Shown: positions 8,509 to 18,071, numbered from the stretch's first letter. The stretch is DNA of 64,000 bases from Chlamydia suis (GCF_900169085.1 NZ_LT821323.1:310001-374000); one strand, 5' to 3'. Notes: generated by a model not told the origin, from the letters alone. Translations and numbers: made by a program.

Positions 8509-8988
8509 ATGACGACGTGGACTTTAAATCAAAATAACCTCACAAAATTTCTAACCCATGCTCAGCTAGAACCCTCTTTGGAACGGGAAAGCGGTTTAAT
8601 TTACATTACAGTTCCTGCTGGAGAGCATGAACTTCCTCTTTTTTTCGTCATTCGTAACGAAGGAGAAGTCCTACAGCTTGTTTGTTATTTCCCATATCAA
8701 ATACAACAGGGCCAACGAGATGCTACAGCAAGACTTTTACACCTTGTTAACAGAGACATTGACATTCCAGGATTTGGAATGGATGAAGAACAGAACATTA
8801 TTTTCTATCGTCTTGTCATTCCTTGCCTAAAGGGAGAAATCAACGAAGATTTACTACGGGTGTACATTGATACAATCAAATTGATTTGTGATAGCTTCTT
8901 CCATGCCATAGGGTTGATCTCGACAGGCAACATGGATCTCGATGAATTAAAAAAGCAAGCAAGCTCGGAAAATAACCACCCTCATTAA
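8509..8988 (+). CDS. mcsc: Type III secretion chaperone (Mcsc/CT260-like)
   Basis: The predicted product has 159 residues starting MTTWTLNQNN. A longer TTG-initiated frame from 8422 exists, but the ATG at 8509 has a good GAGGA ribosome binding site ten bases upstream and gives a protein of class I chaperone size. The fold pattern (strand-rich middle, FFVIRNEG and LVCYFPYQI, then a helical C-terminus) suits the YbjN/SycE-like dimeric chaperone fold. The C. trachomatis equivalent, CT260, was reported as Mcsc, which binds Cap1 and CT618 and docks on the type III C-ring protein. I recall this from the literature; no effector gene lies directly beside it here. The C-terminus is rich in charged residues. 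dnaQ follows after 20 bases on the same strand. Confidence 0.75.
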   Translation: MTTWTLNQNNLTKFLTHAQLEPSLERESGLIYITVPAGEHELPLFFVIRNEGEVLQLVCYFPYQIQQGQRDATARLLHLVNRDIDIPGFGMDEEQNIIFYRLVIPCLKGEINEDLLRVYIDTIKLICDSFFHAIGLISTGNMDLDELKKQASSENNHPH

Positions 8989-9008
8989 TACAAGCTTTAG
9001 AGGACCCC

Positions 9009-9707
9009 GTGCCGGATTTAATTTTTTATGACACAGAAACAACTGGTACGCAGATCGATAAAGATCGCATAGTGGAAATAGCTGCGTACAATGGGACCAC
9101 AGGAGCTTCTTTTCAAACCTTGGTAAACCCTGAAATCCCTATTCCCGCCGAAGCAACTAAGATTCACGGAATCACAACTGCAGAAGTTGCCGATGCCCCA
9201 AAGTTTCCGGAAGCCTACAGACAATTCAGCGAATTTTGCGGCACAGACAATATTCTTGTCGCTCATAATAACAATTCCTTTGACTATCCTTTGCTACTTC
9301 GAGAATGTCATAGACATGGATTGCCCGAACCCAAGCTCCGTACTATCGACTCTCTAAAGTGGGCAAAGAAGTATCGAACTGATTTGCCTCAGCATAGTCT
9401 GCAATACCTTCGTCAGGTCTATGGATTTGAAGAAAATCAAGCACACAGAGCTTTGGATGATGTTATCACGCTTCATAGAGTGTTTTCAGCTTTGGTCGGA
9501 GATCTATCCCCAGATCAAATTTATGATTTGCTGAACGAAACTTGTCATCCGCGAATCTTTAAAATGCCGTTTGGTAAATACAAGGGCAAGCCTCTTTCTG
9601 AAGTCCCCTCAAGTTACATTGCTTGGTTACAAAAAGGAGATTACTTATTACAACCAGAAAATAAAGAAATTAAAGCAGCGATCGAGGCTTACCAACAGCT
9701 CAAATGA
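9009..9707 (+). CDS. dnaQ: DnaQ-like 3'-5' exonuclease with C-terminal DUF3820-type domain
   Basis: The protein has an epsilon-type DEDD exonuclease domain: ExoI in FYDTETTG (residues 6-13), ExoII in NNSFDYPLL near 90 and ExoIII in HRALDDV near 150, the DEDDh form. After residue 175 comes a short domain with FKMPFGKYKGKPLSEVPSSY, the pattern of DUF3820 found fused to exonucleases in many bacteria. It may serve as a polymerase proofreading subunit or as a separate repair nuclease; a second DnaQ-like gene is known elsewhere in Chlamydia, so which one is the replisome epsilon is unsettled. Translation starts at a GTG with AGAGGA upstream. The stop overlaps the next gene's ATG by four bases, implying coupling with menaquinone genes. 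Confidence 0.9.
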   Translation: MPDLIFYDTETTGTQIDKDRIVEIAAYNGTTGASFQTLVNPEIPIPAEATKIHGITTAEVADAPKFPEAYRQFSEFCGTDNILVAHNNNSFDYPLLLRECHRHGLPEPKLRTIDSLKWAKKYRTDLPQHSLQYLRQVYGFEENQAHRALDDVITLHRVFSALVGDLSPDQIYDLLNETCHPRIFKMPFGKYKGKPLSEVPSSYIAWLQKGDYLLQPENKEIKAAIEAYQQLK

Positions 9708-10474
9708 CTTTTTCCGCAGCCTTCTCTCCTTGTCCCAACGATATTTTCTTGTTTAGGTCTTTCTTAGAAAAGCATGAAGGGTTTCCTTCTTTGCGCCAAA
9801 TTATGATTGCAGACATCGCTTCTTTAAATTTTTATGCCCTAGAAGCTCGCTTTCCTTTAATTAAAATTTCTGCAAGCTTGTATCCTAAGGTCGCAGACGC
9901 GTACCATGTTTTGAATGTTGGCACAACTTTAGGATACAAGATAGGCCCTTTAATTCTTTCGAAAGAACCAGATAAAAAATTAACAACTCTTGCTACTCCC
10001 GGAGCCACAACAACAGCGCATGCTCTTTGTCGTCTATTCTATCCGCAAATAGAATTGGTCCCGATGAGGTATCAAGAAATCATTCCCGCCATCCTTACCA
10101 ATCGGGTGGACGGTGGAGCAGTGATTCATGAAGAGCGTTTTTCTTTTCCAAAGGAATTGTGCATTATCGAAGACCTTGGGCAACTTTGGGAAAAAACTTG
10201 GCGCCTTCCATTGCCTTTAGGCTGTATTGTTATTTCTAAAGAGCTTTCTACTGATGACTCTTATCTATTGAGCAATGCCCTTCAAAAATCTTTAAAAAGA
10301 TCTTTAACAGAGAGCTCTTTGGCTATTCAAAAAGCTTCTGAATATTCTCGAGACAAAAGCTCCGATACGATTCAACGTTTTGTTGATACGTATGTAACCA
10401 AGGAAACCTTTCACCTCTCCTCTATTGGGCAACAAGCACTTTCCACCTTATGGACGGCTTGTCGTAATGCTTAA
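9704..10474 (+). CDS. mqnD: 1,4-dihydroxy-6-naphthoate synthase (futalosine pathway, MqnD-like)
   Basis: The 256-residue protein belongs to the MqnA/MqnD family, which has a periplasmic-binding-protein fold but acts in the cytoplasm. The N-terminal SPCPNDIFLF is the characteristic MqnD active-site stretch. Further family features are the TLGYKIGPLIL and VDGGAVIHEERFSF segments. It would convert cyclic dehypoxanthine futalosine to dihydroxynaphthoate on the alternative route to menaquinone. The next gene encodes the futalosine nucleosidase, which supports this reading. It overlaps dnaQ by four bases and mqnB by eight. There is no signal peptide. MqnA is the alternative family member; the SPCPND motif favours MqnD. 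Confidence 0.83.
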   Translation: MTFSAAFSPCPNDIFLFRSFLEKHEGFPSLRQIMIADIASLNFYALEARFPLIKISASLYPKVADAYHVLNVGTTLGYKIGPLILSKEPDKKLTTLATPGATTTAHALCRLFYPQIELVPMRYQEIIPAILTNRVDGGAVIHEERFSFPKELCIIEDLGQLWEKTWRLPLPLGCIVISKELSTDDSYLLSNALQKSLKRSLTESSLAIQKASEYSRDKSSDTIQRFVDTYVTKETFHLSSIGQQALSTLWTACRNA

Positions 10475-11084
10475 GCTTCTTCTTATTTTTGCAGATCCTG
10501 CAGAAGCTTCGGCAACCCTTGAGCTTTTTCCTTTTTCAGCCCACAGAGAATTCTTTTCGTACCATACAGAAGCTTTTCTAATAGATGTTCTCATATTGAA
10601 AAAATGGGGCCCAGAAGGAGTCATCCATGCGCTAACTCCGCCCCCAATGGGGTACCACCATTGGATTAACTTGGGGTTCGCGGGCGCCTGCAATCCTGAT
10701 ATCCCTCTTCTTACAACCTATACAACAGCTTCTGTAAAGATATTCAACGACCAGGGATCCCCAGAAACCTCATATGCTGTAACTCCTGTCCCTAGTCTCC
10801 CCATAGCACAATTGACGTCCGTGAGCTCTCCATATAGAAAAGGATTTCATAAACAGTGGCAACTGGTAGATATGGAGGGTTTTTTTATTGCTCAACAGGC
10901 TTCTTTAATTTCTTGCTCCTGCTCCATGATTAAAGTATCTTCCGATTACACGATTCCGGGAGGCGGCAATTTTTTGAAAAAAAACAAAGCTCGCCTTTCT
11001 CAAAAATTAGCCGAGTCCCTCCAAACTCACCTTTTATCTTTTACTCATAGCGGAACAGAGTTCCCAATCTTTAGCGCCAGATAA
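10467..11084 (+). CDS. mqnB: Futalosine hydrolase-type nucleosidase (MqnB, CT263-like)
   Basis: The 205-residue product, counted from the ATG at 10467, has the MTAN/purine nucleoside phosphorylase fold signatures: a glycine-rich INLGFAGAC segment, DMEGFFIAQQA (the MTAN DMEG motif holding the ribose-binding glutamate) and SSDYTIPGG near the C-terminus where MTAN has its catalytic Asp. The C. trachomatis homologue CT263 has a published structure supporting futalosine-pathway menaquinone synthesis, as I recall. A longer frame from 10425 exists but the ATG overlapping the mqnD stop (ATGCTTAA) is the natural coupled start. The 3' end overlaps the convergent ABC transporter gene by 51 bp. Confidence 0.82.
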   Translation: MLKLLLIFADPAEASATLELFPFSAHREFFSYHTEAFLIDVLILKKWGPEGVIHALTPPPMGYHHWINLGFAGACNPDIPLLTTYTTASVKIFNDQGSPETSYAVTPVPSLPIAQLTSVSSPYRKGFHKQWQLVDMEGFFIAQQASLISCSCSMIKVSSDYTIPGGGNFLKKNKARLSQKLAESLQTHLLSFTHSGTEFPIFSAR

Positions 11085-12980
11085 ACCCCACATACGCTGA
11101 AAGGCTGGACAGGAAGTCAGTAGTTCCTCTTTTGTTCCTTCTGCTATTTTCTTCCCCTGATCCAAATAAACAATACGATCTACATGTTCAAGAGTGGAAA
11201 GCTTGTGAGCAATAATAATTTGCGTACACCGCCCCTTTAATTTTTCTACCATTTCTTTAATGTAATTTTCGCTAATGGCATCAAGAGCTGATGTTGCCTC
11301 ATCAAGCAAGAGAATCGAGGTGTTATGAAGCAATGCTCTGGCGATAGTCAAACGTTGCTGTTGCCCCCCAGATAGATTTTTTCCAGACTCTTCTAAAAAA
11401 CTATGTACTCCCTGAGGCATCTTACAAACAAATTCATAAGCATGAGCTTGCTTTAGGGCTTCGATAACCTCTTCTTCTGAAAAATCTCTTCCGCAGGTGA
11501 GATTATTCCAAACGCTATCATAGAATAGAAATGGATGTTGCAACACACAGCCAATATGTTTTCTTAGAGAGTTTTTGCTATAACTTTTGATAGGAAGCGA
11601 ATCTATGAGCAATTCTCCCTGAGAGACCTCATAAAGTCTTGGTAATAACTTTGCTATTGTAGATTTTCCAGATCCTGTTGGACCAACGATACCAATAGCC
11701 TCGCCTTTTTTTAATACCAAATTGAAATCCGAAAGCACGGGTCTATCTTCCGAATAACCGAAAGATACGTTACAAAACTGTATGCTATGTTGTAGCCCTT
11801 GAAATTCGTTTAGCTGTTCGGAAACACAAACCTGCTGCTTCGAAAAATCGAGAACTTCATAAAACCGCTCCGCAGCGGCACAGCCCCGCATGATCGTAGC
11901 ATTTTCATCTGCGAATTTTTTAATCGGGTCATAAATTAGATATAACAACCCACAAAATACAATCAGCTCTTCAGGCGGGATATGAAATTTATATAGCCCA
12001 ATCATCACAACAAAGGCAAAGAAAAGGGCTGCAATGGTATGAAGAAGAGGTCTTGGAATTAAGCTATAGGCTGCACTACGTTCTTCTAAACGAGCAATTT
12101 CATCATTTTTCTGACAATATTTTTTAAAAGAAAACTGCTCCGTTCGGAATACTTTTACAGTGAGAATCCCTAACAAAAAATCCAGCAATACGGCTGTAAA
12201 ATGATCTTGATTTTTCTGAATCCGCTTGGCTAAAGCTTTGATTTTTTTAGCGATTACAATGATAGGCAAAATAAAAATGGGGAAAGCCACACACACGCAA
12301 GCGCAAAATTTCCAAGAAATGGATAAACATACTATTAAAGCTAGCGCCATGGTAATGGGCGCTTGTATATAGTTTACCATCAGGGAATTGATCGCCAATG
12401 CAATCATAGAAGAGTCTGCAATCACTCGGCTGCTTAAATTCCCCATATCATGAGCATGAAAGAAAGTCATTGGAAGCGTTTGCAGAGCTGAGAAATAATC
12501 TTTACGTAAAGAACAACTCACTCTAATAGCGATCAGTTGCGCTAAAAATCTTTGGAAAAATAGTGTTGTCGACTTCAAAATAGCCACAATCACAAGAAAA
12601 AACGCGAGATACTGAAGGCGCGAAAGATCAAAACACCCAGACAGATAAGCAGATAACCTTTTTGTTATGGATTGGGAACTTCCAGAATGCTTTGCAATAT
12701 ACGTATTTGCCTGAGCCACGGAAAGAACATCACCATCTCCAACAATATGATCCCATTGCTCAAGAAGCTGTTCTTTAGAAAGTTCTTTTCTTTTAACTAA
12801 AACATTGTTCTCTTGCTTTCCAAAAAGAAGGAAAGTATCGGGGCCTGTTTTAGCAATAAGTCCCAAAGAGAAGATTTCCGCTTGGGACGTTATTGTCAGT
12901 CCTAATATAGACAAAAGAGAAAAAATAAGTAGAACTAGATGCTTCTTATGCCTCAGAACCGCTTTCAGAAGAAGTTTCAT
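11034..12980 (-). CDS. msbA: MsbA-like ABC exporter (fused membrane and ATPase domains)
   Basis: The 648-residue half-transporter has an N-terminal six-helix exporter domain (about residues 1-360) and a nucleotide-binding domain (about 390-640). The latter contains Walker [10 protein letters not shown], the signature LSGGQQQR, Walker [13 protein letters not shown] and the switch histidine in IIAHKLST. The lipid-exporter subfamily fits, and Chlamydia makes lipid A, so lipid A-core flipping is plausible, but multidrug exporters share the same layout. An extra extracytoplasmic stretch (about 40-110) follows the first membrane helix. The start codon lies inside the 3' end of accA (35-bp overlap), so the two are translationally coupled. 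The 3' end runs 51 bp into mqnB on the opposite strand. Confidence 0.87.
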   Translation of the reverse strand: MKLLLKAVLRHKKHLVLLIFSLLSILGLTITSQAEIFSLGLIAKTGPDTFLLFGKQENNVLVKRKELSKEQLLEQWDHIVGDGDVLSVAQANTYIAKHSGSSQSITKRLSAYLSGCFDLSRLQYLAFFLVIVAILKSTTLFFQRFLAQLIAIRVSCSLRKDYFSALQTLPMTFFHAHDMGNLSSRVIADSSMIALAINSLMVNYIQAPITMALALIVCLSISWKFCACVCVAFPIFILPIIVIAKKIKALAKRIQKNQDHFTAVLLDFLLGILTVKVFRTEQFSFKKYCQKNDEIARLEERSAAYSLIPRPLLHTIAALFFAFVVMIGLYKFHIPPEELIVFCGLLYLIYDPIKKFADENATIMRGCAAAERFYEVLDFSKQQVCVSEQLNEFQGLQHSIQFCNVSFGYSEDRPVLSDFNLVLKKGEAIGIVGPTGSGKSTIAKLLPRLYEVSQGELLIDSLPIKSYSKNSLRKHIGCVLQHPFLFYDSVWNNLTCGRDFSEEEVIEALKQAHAYEFVCKMPQGVHSFLEESGKNLSGGQQQRLTIARALLHNTSILLLDEATSALDAISENYIKEMVEKLKGRCTQIIIAHKLSTLEHVDRIVYLDQGKKIAEGTKEELLTSCPAFQRMWGLSGAKDWELCSAMSKR

Positions 12981-13920
12981 ATAGACCTATCGTTCGGAAT
13001 TTCTGATATCGTTTTTCCAGCAACTCTTCTACCGGTAGATCTTTCAATTTAAGCCATTCTTGAAGGATATATTCTTGAACACTACAGTACGTGGCCGCGG
13101 GATTGTGATGCGCTCCACCTATGGGCTCTTTAATCACAGCGTCTACAATAGCAAATCCTTTAAGATCCTCTCCATGCATTTTTAACATGGCCGCAGCATC
13201 ACTATTTTTTTTCGGGTCCTTCCATAGAATAGAAGCACATCCCTCAGGAGAAATCACAGAATAGTAGGAGTGTTCTAGCATGGCTACAACATCCCCTATA
13301 GCCATTCCTAAAGCTCCTCCAGAACACCCTTCACCAATAACAATTACAATGATTGGGGTTGCTAGTCTGGCTAGCTCAAACAAATTTGTTGCGATAGCCC
13401 AACCTTGCCCCCGCTCTTCTGCTGTCAATCCAGGAAAAGCTCCTGGTGTATCCACTAAAAAGATAATGGGGAGGCCAAATTTTTCAGCCATTTTAGCTAA
13501 CCGCAAAGCTTTTCGGAAACCTTCAGGACAAAGCATTCCAAAATTGCGATGCATACGAGAATTCGTATCACATCCTTTCTCCTGCCCTATCAGCATAAAG
13601 CGTTGTCCTTGAATCTTTGCAAATCCTCCAACAACTGCAGGATCATCACGGAATGTTCGATCTCCGCAAAGTTCAACAAACTCCTCACACATACCTTCAA
13701 TGTAATTAACTGTTCTAGGTCTTGAAGGATGGCGGCAAATTTGTACTCTTTCCCAAGGAGAAAGATTAGAGTAAATTTTTTCTTTTAATCTATCTAGACG
13801 TTTTTCCAATTTTTGAATCTCTGAAGAGGAAAGCAGGCTATTCTCTTTATTTTTTTCTTTAAACTCGGCGATCGTTTTTTCGTATTCGACAACCTGTTTT
13901 TCATGAGGAAGTAGTTCCAC
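12946..13920 (-). CDS. accA: Acetyl-CoA carboxylase carboxyltransferase subunit alpha
   Basis: AccA forms with AccD (43021-43914) the carboxyltransferase that makes malonyl-CoA, the first step of fatty acid synthesis. The 324-residue length is normal for the family. The crotonase-like core shows [21 protein letters not shown], the [19 protein letters not shown] active-site segment and [15 protein letters not shown], the oxyanion region. The N-terminal helix pair ([12 protein letters not shown]) is also typical. The frame starts at GTG 13920 with AAGGGAG upstream and no ATG near. It overlaps the downstream ABC exporter gene by 35 bp; the 133 bp upstream of its start separates it from the unknown gene at 14054. 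Confidence 0.97.
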   Translation of the reverse strand: MELLPHEKQVVEYEKTIAEFKEKNKENSLLSSSEIQKLEKRLDRLKEKIYSNLSPWERVQICRHPSRPRTVNYIEGMCEEFVELCGDRTFRDDPAVVGGFAKIQGQRFMLIGQEKGCDTNSRMHRNFGMLCPEGFRKALRLAKMAEKFGLPIIFLVDTPGAFPGLTAEERGQGWAIATNLFELARLATPIIVIVIGEGCSGGALGMAIGDVVAMLEHSYYSVISPEGCASILWKDPKKNSDAAAMLKMHGEDLKGFAIVDAVIKEPIGGAHHNPAATYCSVQEYILQEWLKLKDLPVEELLEKRYQKFRTIGLYETSSESGSEA

Positions 13921-14053
13921 CGTAGCACGCTCCCTTCTTATAAAAAAGAGTTAATTTTAATACAAACAAGCATCAAAAACAACCTAAAACCAACTAGCTG
14001 ATTATAAAGACGCTCGTTTTCAAGAAAATTATTTTAACTTCTCTTAAAGAAAA

Positions 14054-15301
14054 TCAAGCTTTTTCAAACAAAATGTTTATGTCGTTCTGCGTATACGGAA
14101 GGTTAATCAAAAAATTACTTCCCCAGAACTGCTCTTTTCCTTGTAAAGAGAAAATTTCCATATAGGTGCTGGAAGATAGGATCCGAATAGTTTCTTTCTC
14201 ACCTTTGATCAGCACGTCATAAGCAGGTCCCTTATAAGAGTCCGAAGCCTCGGTCCGTAATTTAGGACCATTAAGCACCTGGCATTGTGCTCCTTTACAA
14301 AAAATCGCAAAAGAGGCTCTGTGATTTTCTTGCTCTAAAGAGGAATGAATTAAGCATCTTTGCTCTGAAATTTCAATAGAATGACACGATCCAGTTCCTT
14401 GTAGGGCATCCTGCAGATAAAAAAAGCCTGTTTGTCTAGCATAAGGCTGGGCTAAGGACGCTGAAAAAGATAGCACTGTATCGCCGTCCCTTTTTTGACA
14501 CAAAAACTCTTTCACACGCCCACATAGACCAAACCCCAAACATGCTTCAGGATCCCTCACACAAGGGCCATAGTTAACAACTCCAGCATCCCCGATAAAA
14601 AAAGCTCCCAGTCCGCTTTTACAACCACTACCGCTAACATAAGCAGAAAACGAAGAAGTCCTTTGCATCCAAAAACCAAGAGAAGCTTCCGTTAGCGTGA
14701 ACTGGTCCTCAATACGCGCTTCTTTTTGGCAGAAAAGCAGTTTACTCACAGACGTTTTTTCTTGTTCAGATCTGTCGTATTTTTGGCTCCATAATGCGGG
14801 GAAAATTCTTTTTTCATGAGAAAATAGAGCCTGTTGAAACGCCAGCATTTTCCTCACCAATTCGTGGCTTGCATCATAAAACTCTGCAATGCGAGATAAG
14901 AGCATGGCCATCTCAGCATGTTCTCCTGGATATGGGAGCCCGCCCCACAAGAACCCTGCTCGACGAAATAATAACACAGCCCCTGTCTGAGTCTGGTGTA
15001 TATCAAGAAACTGGTCCCCAAGATCCAAACCTTCTTCCAATGCGGCTAATAAATAGGTCGCGCGAGCAATATCGTGAACATGCAATAAAGGGTGATACAG
15101 AAAATGTTGTAAAGCAATTCTTCTCAGTTTCTTATTCTGAAAAATTTCGACGAGTCTCTTGCTTTGAATATCAAAATTCCCATTAGAGAACGTCTCCAAA
15201 ACATCCCCTAACTCCAACCGCGATTCTATTAGCATAGTTAACGAAAAGACGTTTAACGGCAAAAAATAATTTCGAAGAAAATTAGAGTCAAGCCTTAGCA
15301 A
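14054..15301 (-). CDS. Protein of unknown function (CT266-like)
   Basis: The 415-residue product has no signal peptide, membrane segment or catalytic motif that I recognise. The first 170 residues look helical (for example VEIFQNKKLRRIALQHFLYH and ARATYLLAALEEGLDLG). From about residue 190 on the sequence becomes strand-rich with many Gly, Ser and aromatic residues (SSFSAYVSGSGCKSGLGAFF), as in a beta-sandwich domain. An alpha-domain followed by a beta-sandwich recalls heparinase-like or other polysaccharide-active proteins, but this is only a shape argument. The frame opens with TTG at 15301, preceded by CAGGT; an in-frame ATG at 15235 lacks a ribosome binding site. Cysteine is frequent, with about eleven residues mostly in the C-terminal part. 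It lies between accA and ihfA on the same strand. Confidence 0.7.
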   Translation of the reverse strand: MLRLDSNFLRNYFLPLNVFSLTMLIESRLELGDVLETFSNGNFDIQSKRLVEIFQNKKLRRIALQHFLYHPLLHVHDIARATYLLAALEEGLDLGDQFLDIHQTQTGAVLLFRRAGFLWGGLPYPGEHAEMAMLLSRIAEFYDASHELVRKMLAFQQALFSHEKRIFPALWSQKYDRSEQEKTSVSKLLFCQKEARIEDQFTLTEASLGFWMQRTSSFSAYVSGSGCKSGLGAFFIGDAGVVNYGPCVRDPEACLGFGLCGRVKEFLCQKRDGDTVLSFSASLAQPYARQTGFFYLQDALQGTGSCHSIEISEQRCLIHSSLEQENHRASFAIFCKGAQCQVLNGPKLRTEASDSYKGPAYDVLIKGEKETIRILSSSTYMEIFSLQGKEQFWGSNFLINLPYTQNDINILFEKA

Positions 15302-15353
15302 CAGGCAGACCTGACTCTATGATCGAAAGCAAAGCCTGGGAAAGGGAAGAGGA

Positions 15354-15656
15354 CTAAGAAGATTTTGTTGGTGTTTCAATCAAACGTTTCATTCTTTTGC
15401 CAGGAGTGAACTTTACAGCTCTTCTAGCAGGGATATGAATAGGCACTGCTGCATTTTTAGGGTTACGCCCAACTTTTGGTTTTCTTTCTACAACCTGCAA
15501 AACCCCAAAATCTCTAAACTCCAATCTATCCCCTTGAACTAGAGCGTCTGTCATCTTATCTAAAAAATTCTGAATAACAGTTCTCACGTGATTAGGATGT
15601 ATTTTATGATCTTGAGATATCGTACTAATTAGTTTCTTCTTAGTCATCGTTGCCAT
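15354..15656 (-). CDS. ihfA: IHF/HU-family DNA-bending protein
   Basis: The 100-residue protein is a complete HU/IHF fold: helices in MTKKKLISTIS and VRTVIQNFLDKMTDAL, the beta-saddle LEFRDFGVLQVVERK, then GRNPKNAAVPIHIPARRAVKFTPGK. The last segment is the DNA-contacting arm with the signature GRNPKN. Chlamydia encodes one such IHF-like protein (annotated himD or ihfA) besides the histone-like Hc proteins. The frame extends upstream, but ATG 15656 with AGGAGG twelve bases before is the supported start; ATG 15647 (MTKKKL) is the alternative. A good promoter lies 66-93 bp upstream. It stands as a separate transcript downstream of amiA. Confidence 0.92.
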   Translation of the reverse strand: MATMTKKKLISTISQDHKIHPNHVRTVIQNFLDKMTDALVQGDRLEFRDFGVLQVVERKPKVGRNPKNAAVPIHIPARRAVKFTPGKRMKRLIETPTKSS

Positions 15657-15721
15657 GGTAGCTTGTTGCCTCCTAGTTAAAGTGGTAACCCTTGCGTCCC
15701 TAAGTACCGCAATATATGCGT

Positions 15722-15749
15722 ATAATATGCATTCATCCTTTGGATTCAA
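15722..15749 (-). promoter_or_regulatory. Promoter of ihfA
   Basis: On the minus strand TTGAAT (15744-15749) and TATTAT (15722-15727) are separated by 16 bp. This is a good match to the primary chlamydial (sigma-66) consensus, followed by a leader of about 60 bases with the AGGAGG of ihfA. Confidence 0.55.
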
Positions 15750-15875
15750 GACTTTTTTTTATCTTCTCCACGAACGCACAAAATCCACCCACGAGTCGCA
15801 CTCAACTGAAACCTCCCCTACTACGAACATCTTTTCGCACACTTAAAGGTCTTGTTAACGCCTCTCTCCCCCAGA

Positions 15876-16613
15876 TTATTTATGTACTTGTTTCACTCCC
15901 GAGCCCGTTGTTGAAGTCTTGTTAACCTGTCGATTTAGAATAAAAGCGTGTATCCCCTCCGCAATACCTTTAGCCAAATGCGAGCGATAACGGGAATCCA
16001 AAAGAGCAGCACGCTCTTTTGGATTGGAAAGGAACCCTGTTTCCACAAGAACGGCTGGCATCGTAGTCTCTCGAATAACAGCAAAATTTCCTTCTTTCAC
16101 TTTCCGCTCCCGCAAAGCTCCATTTTTTTGCATAAAAGCTAGAATCGACTTCCCCAGGCTTTCTGATTTTTTAGTTCTCAACACATTCTTATCATTATAA
16201 AAATAAATCTCAGTACCTAAAGCAGATGTATTAGAGGAATGGTTACAATGAATACTAACAAAAACATCTGCTTTATTTTGATTTGCTATTGCAGCCCGCT
16301 TACTAAGATCTATGTAAACATCCGTAGATCTTGTCATGATCGTCTTATACCCTAGGCGACGCAAACACGCTTGCACACTCAAAGCGATCGATAGAGCAAG
16401 CGATTTTTCTTTGTAGCGCAGCTCTTTATCCGCAGTCCCTTCATCTTTACCCCCATGACCAGGGTCTATGACAATCAGCTCATTTCGACTAACCTTAGGA
16501 ACATAGCTGGCATCCGCAAAACAACTATCTGAGCTAGTCAGAGCAATTAGCAAAAGTAAGATTTTCGAATTAACAAAGCGAGGCCAAAGCTTCACACACA
16601 ACCTCTCGATCAT
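15876..16613 (-). CDS. amiA: N-acetylmuramoyl-L-alanine amidase (AmiA type)
   Basis: The enzyme cleaves the amide bond between MurNAc and the stem peptide. The Amidase_3 domain carries the zinc ligands and catalytic glutamate in order: DPGHGGKDEG, SIHCNHS and VLVETGFLSN. From ATG 16613 the product has 245 residues and begins with a basic region and a hydrophobic core ending SCFADAS, a Sec signal peptide, so it acts in the periplasm. A longer frame from 16670 would put 19 extra residues before the signal and is unlikely; GTG 16595 is another possibility. The start lies inside murE (44-bp overlap), implying coupling. In chlamydiae AmiA is reported to act also on lipid II. Confidence 0.92.
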   Translation of the reverse strand: MIERLCVKLWPRFVNSKILLLLIALTSSDSCFADASYVPKVSRNELIVIDPGHGGKDEGTADKELRYKEKSLALSIALSVQACLRRLGYKTIMTRSTDVYIDLSKRAAIANQNKADVFVSIHCNHSSNTSALGTEIYFYNDKNVLRTKKSESLGKSILAFMQKNGALRERKVKEGNFAVIRETTMPAVLVETGFLSNPKERAALLDSRYRSHLAKGIAEGIHAFILNRQVNKTSTTGSGVKQVHK

Positions 16614-18021
16614 CAAAGACAATCGTCTGATGTTTGAAGATCTGATATACCTCATGTCCTTTCCCTGCAACTAGCACAATATCCTTATCCGAAGCCATTG
16701 ACATCGCTTTAATGATGGCTAATTTTCTATCACCTTCAACAACATAGCAATCTGTTGAAAAACCCGAACAAATATCAGCAATAATTCGTTCTGGATCTTC
16801 GGTTCTGGGATTATCTGAAGTAACAACAGAAAATCCGTAGCGCTCAGAAACTTTTGCCATGAGAGGCCGCTTACTACGATCTCTATCTCCTCCACATCCG
16901 AACACAATAATTAACCGACCATCTTTAGGAAGGAGCTGCGACAAAATTTTACACACATTGTCTAGCGCATCTGGAGTATGCGCATAATCAATATAAACGG
17001 GACAAGGACCAGATAAAACTGGGTCCAGCCGTCCTTTTGGAGCAGACAAGTGACGAACATAACGCACAAGCTCCGCCAAATCTCCTCCCAAAATCTGATG
17101 CACCACCGCCAAAGCTGCTAAAATGTTATACACATTGTGCTCTCCCACCAAAGAGGTTTCGCAAGGGAAGACTTCTCCCTGATACCAAATATCACAACTA
17201 GATCCTGAAGAAGAAAACCTCAAATTTGTAGCACGATAATCAGCCTCTTGATGCACAGCATAGGAAACACCTCTAGCAGGAGAACTTGCTAAAAAGCTTT
17301 GCGCGTACTGGCAATCTAAATTAACAACCGCAATACCTTGTTCTGGGAGAGCAGCAAACAGCTGTTGCTTAGCCGCTACATATTCCTCAAAAGAGCCATG
17401 AAAATCTAGATGATCTAACGAGATATTTGTTAAAACGCCCGCTAAAAACTTCGTTTCGCGGACTCTTCCAAGAGAAAGACCTATCGACGACACTTCCATA
17501 ACAGCTGTCGACAAGTTCTGTTTAACCATTTCAGCAAAGTATTTTTGTAGTAAAACGGCATCAGGAGTCGTAAAACTATCAATAATTCTATTCGCTCCTA
17601 AAATGTGTTCTATAGTTCCAATGAGTCCCGTTCGCCGTCCCTTATATTCCATAAGCTCTCTAACTAGACACGAAACCGTCGTCTTCCCATTAGTGCCTGT
17701 AACCCCTATAACGTCCAGCTGTTTCGAAGGATCTTTATAGAACCTCGCGGCCAAATAAGCTTCTAAAGCCACCAGATCTTCTGCAACAATTTGAACAACC
17801 GATAGGAATGGATTATATAAAGAAGAAAGAACTGCAATCGCCCCATTTTCAACAGCTTGAGCTGAATAATCATTGCCGTCACAAAACCGTCCTTGACGAG
17901 CGATGAAAATATCTCCTACCCCAACACAACGAGAATCTCGAGTCAAATTCCTAACAGGAATAGACTCAACTTTCCCATAGATCTTAGCCGGAATATTCTG
18001 AAGAAGTTGGTCTAAATGCAT
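16570..18021 (-). CDS. murE: UDP-MurNAc-tripeptide synthetase (meso-DAP adding)
   Basis: MurE adds the third residue to the peptidoglycan stem peptide in the cytoplasm. The 483-residue protein has the Mur ligase ATP loop GVTGTNGKTTV near residue 107, the central-domain LDHLDFHG motif, and a C-terminal domain with SDNPRTEDPERI near 400. The DNPR motif selects meso-diaminopimelate rather than lysine. The frame starts with ATG at 18021. Unlike rsmH, ftsL and pbp3, which are packed together, murE is preceded by a 315-bp gap with its own promoter. amiA starts within its 3' end, so synthesis and remodelling of the stem peptide are expressed together. Confidence 0.97.
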   Translation of the reverse strand: MHLDQLLQNIPAKIYGKVESIPVRNLTRDSRCVGVGDIFIARQGRFCDGNDYSAQAVENGAIAVLSSLYNPFLSVVQIVAEDLVALEAYLAARFYKDPSKQLDVIGVTGTNGKTTVSCLVRELMEYKGRRTGLIGTIEHILGANRIIDSFTTPDAVLLQKYFAEMVKQNLSTAVMEVSSIGLSLGRVRETKFLAGVLTNISLDHLDFHGSFEEYVAAKQQLFAALPEQGIAVVNLDCQYAQSFLASSPARGVSYAVHQEADYRATNLRFSSSGSSCDIWYQGEVFPCETSLVGEHNVYNILAALAVVHQILGGDLAELVRYVRHLSAPKGRLDPVLSGPCPVYIDYAHTPDALDNVCKILSQLLPKDGRLIIVFGCGGDRDRSKRPLMAKVSERYGFSVVTSDNPRTEDPERIIADICSGFSTDCYVVEGDRKLAIIKAMSMASDKDIVLVAGKGHEVYQIFKHQTIVFDDREVVCEALASLC

Positions 18022-18071
18022 GCCAGCCCCCTAAAACACACGTACAAAGGCTTCAAAAAGCGTTCTCAAAT

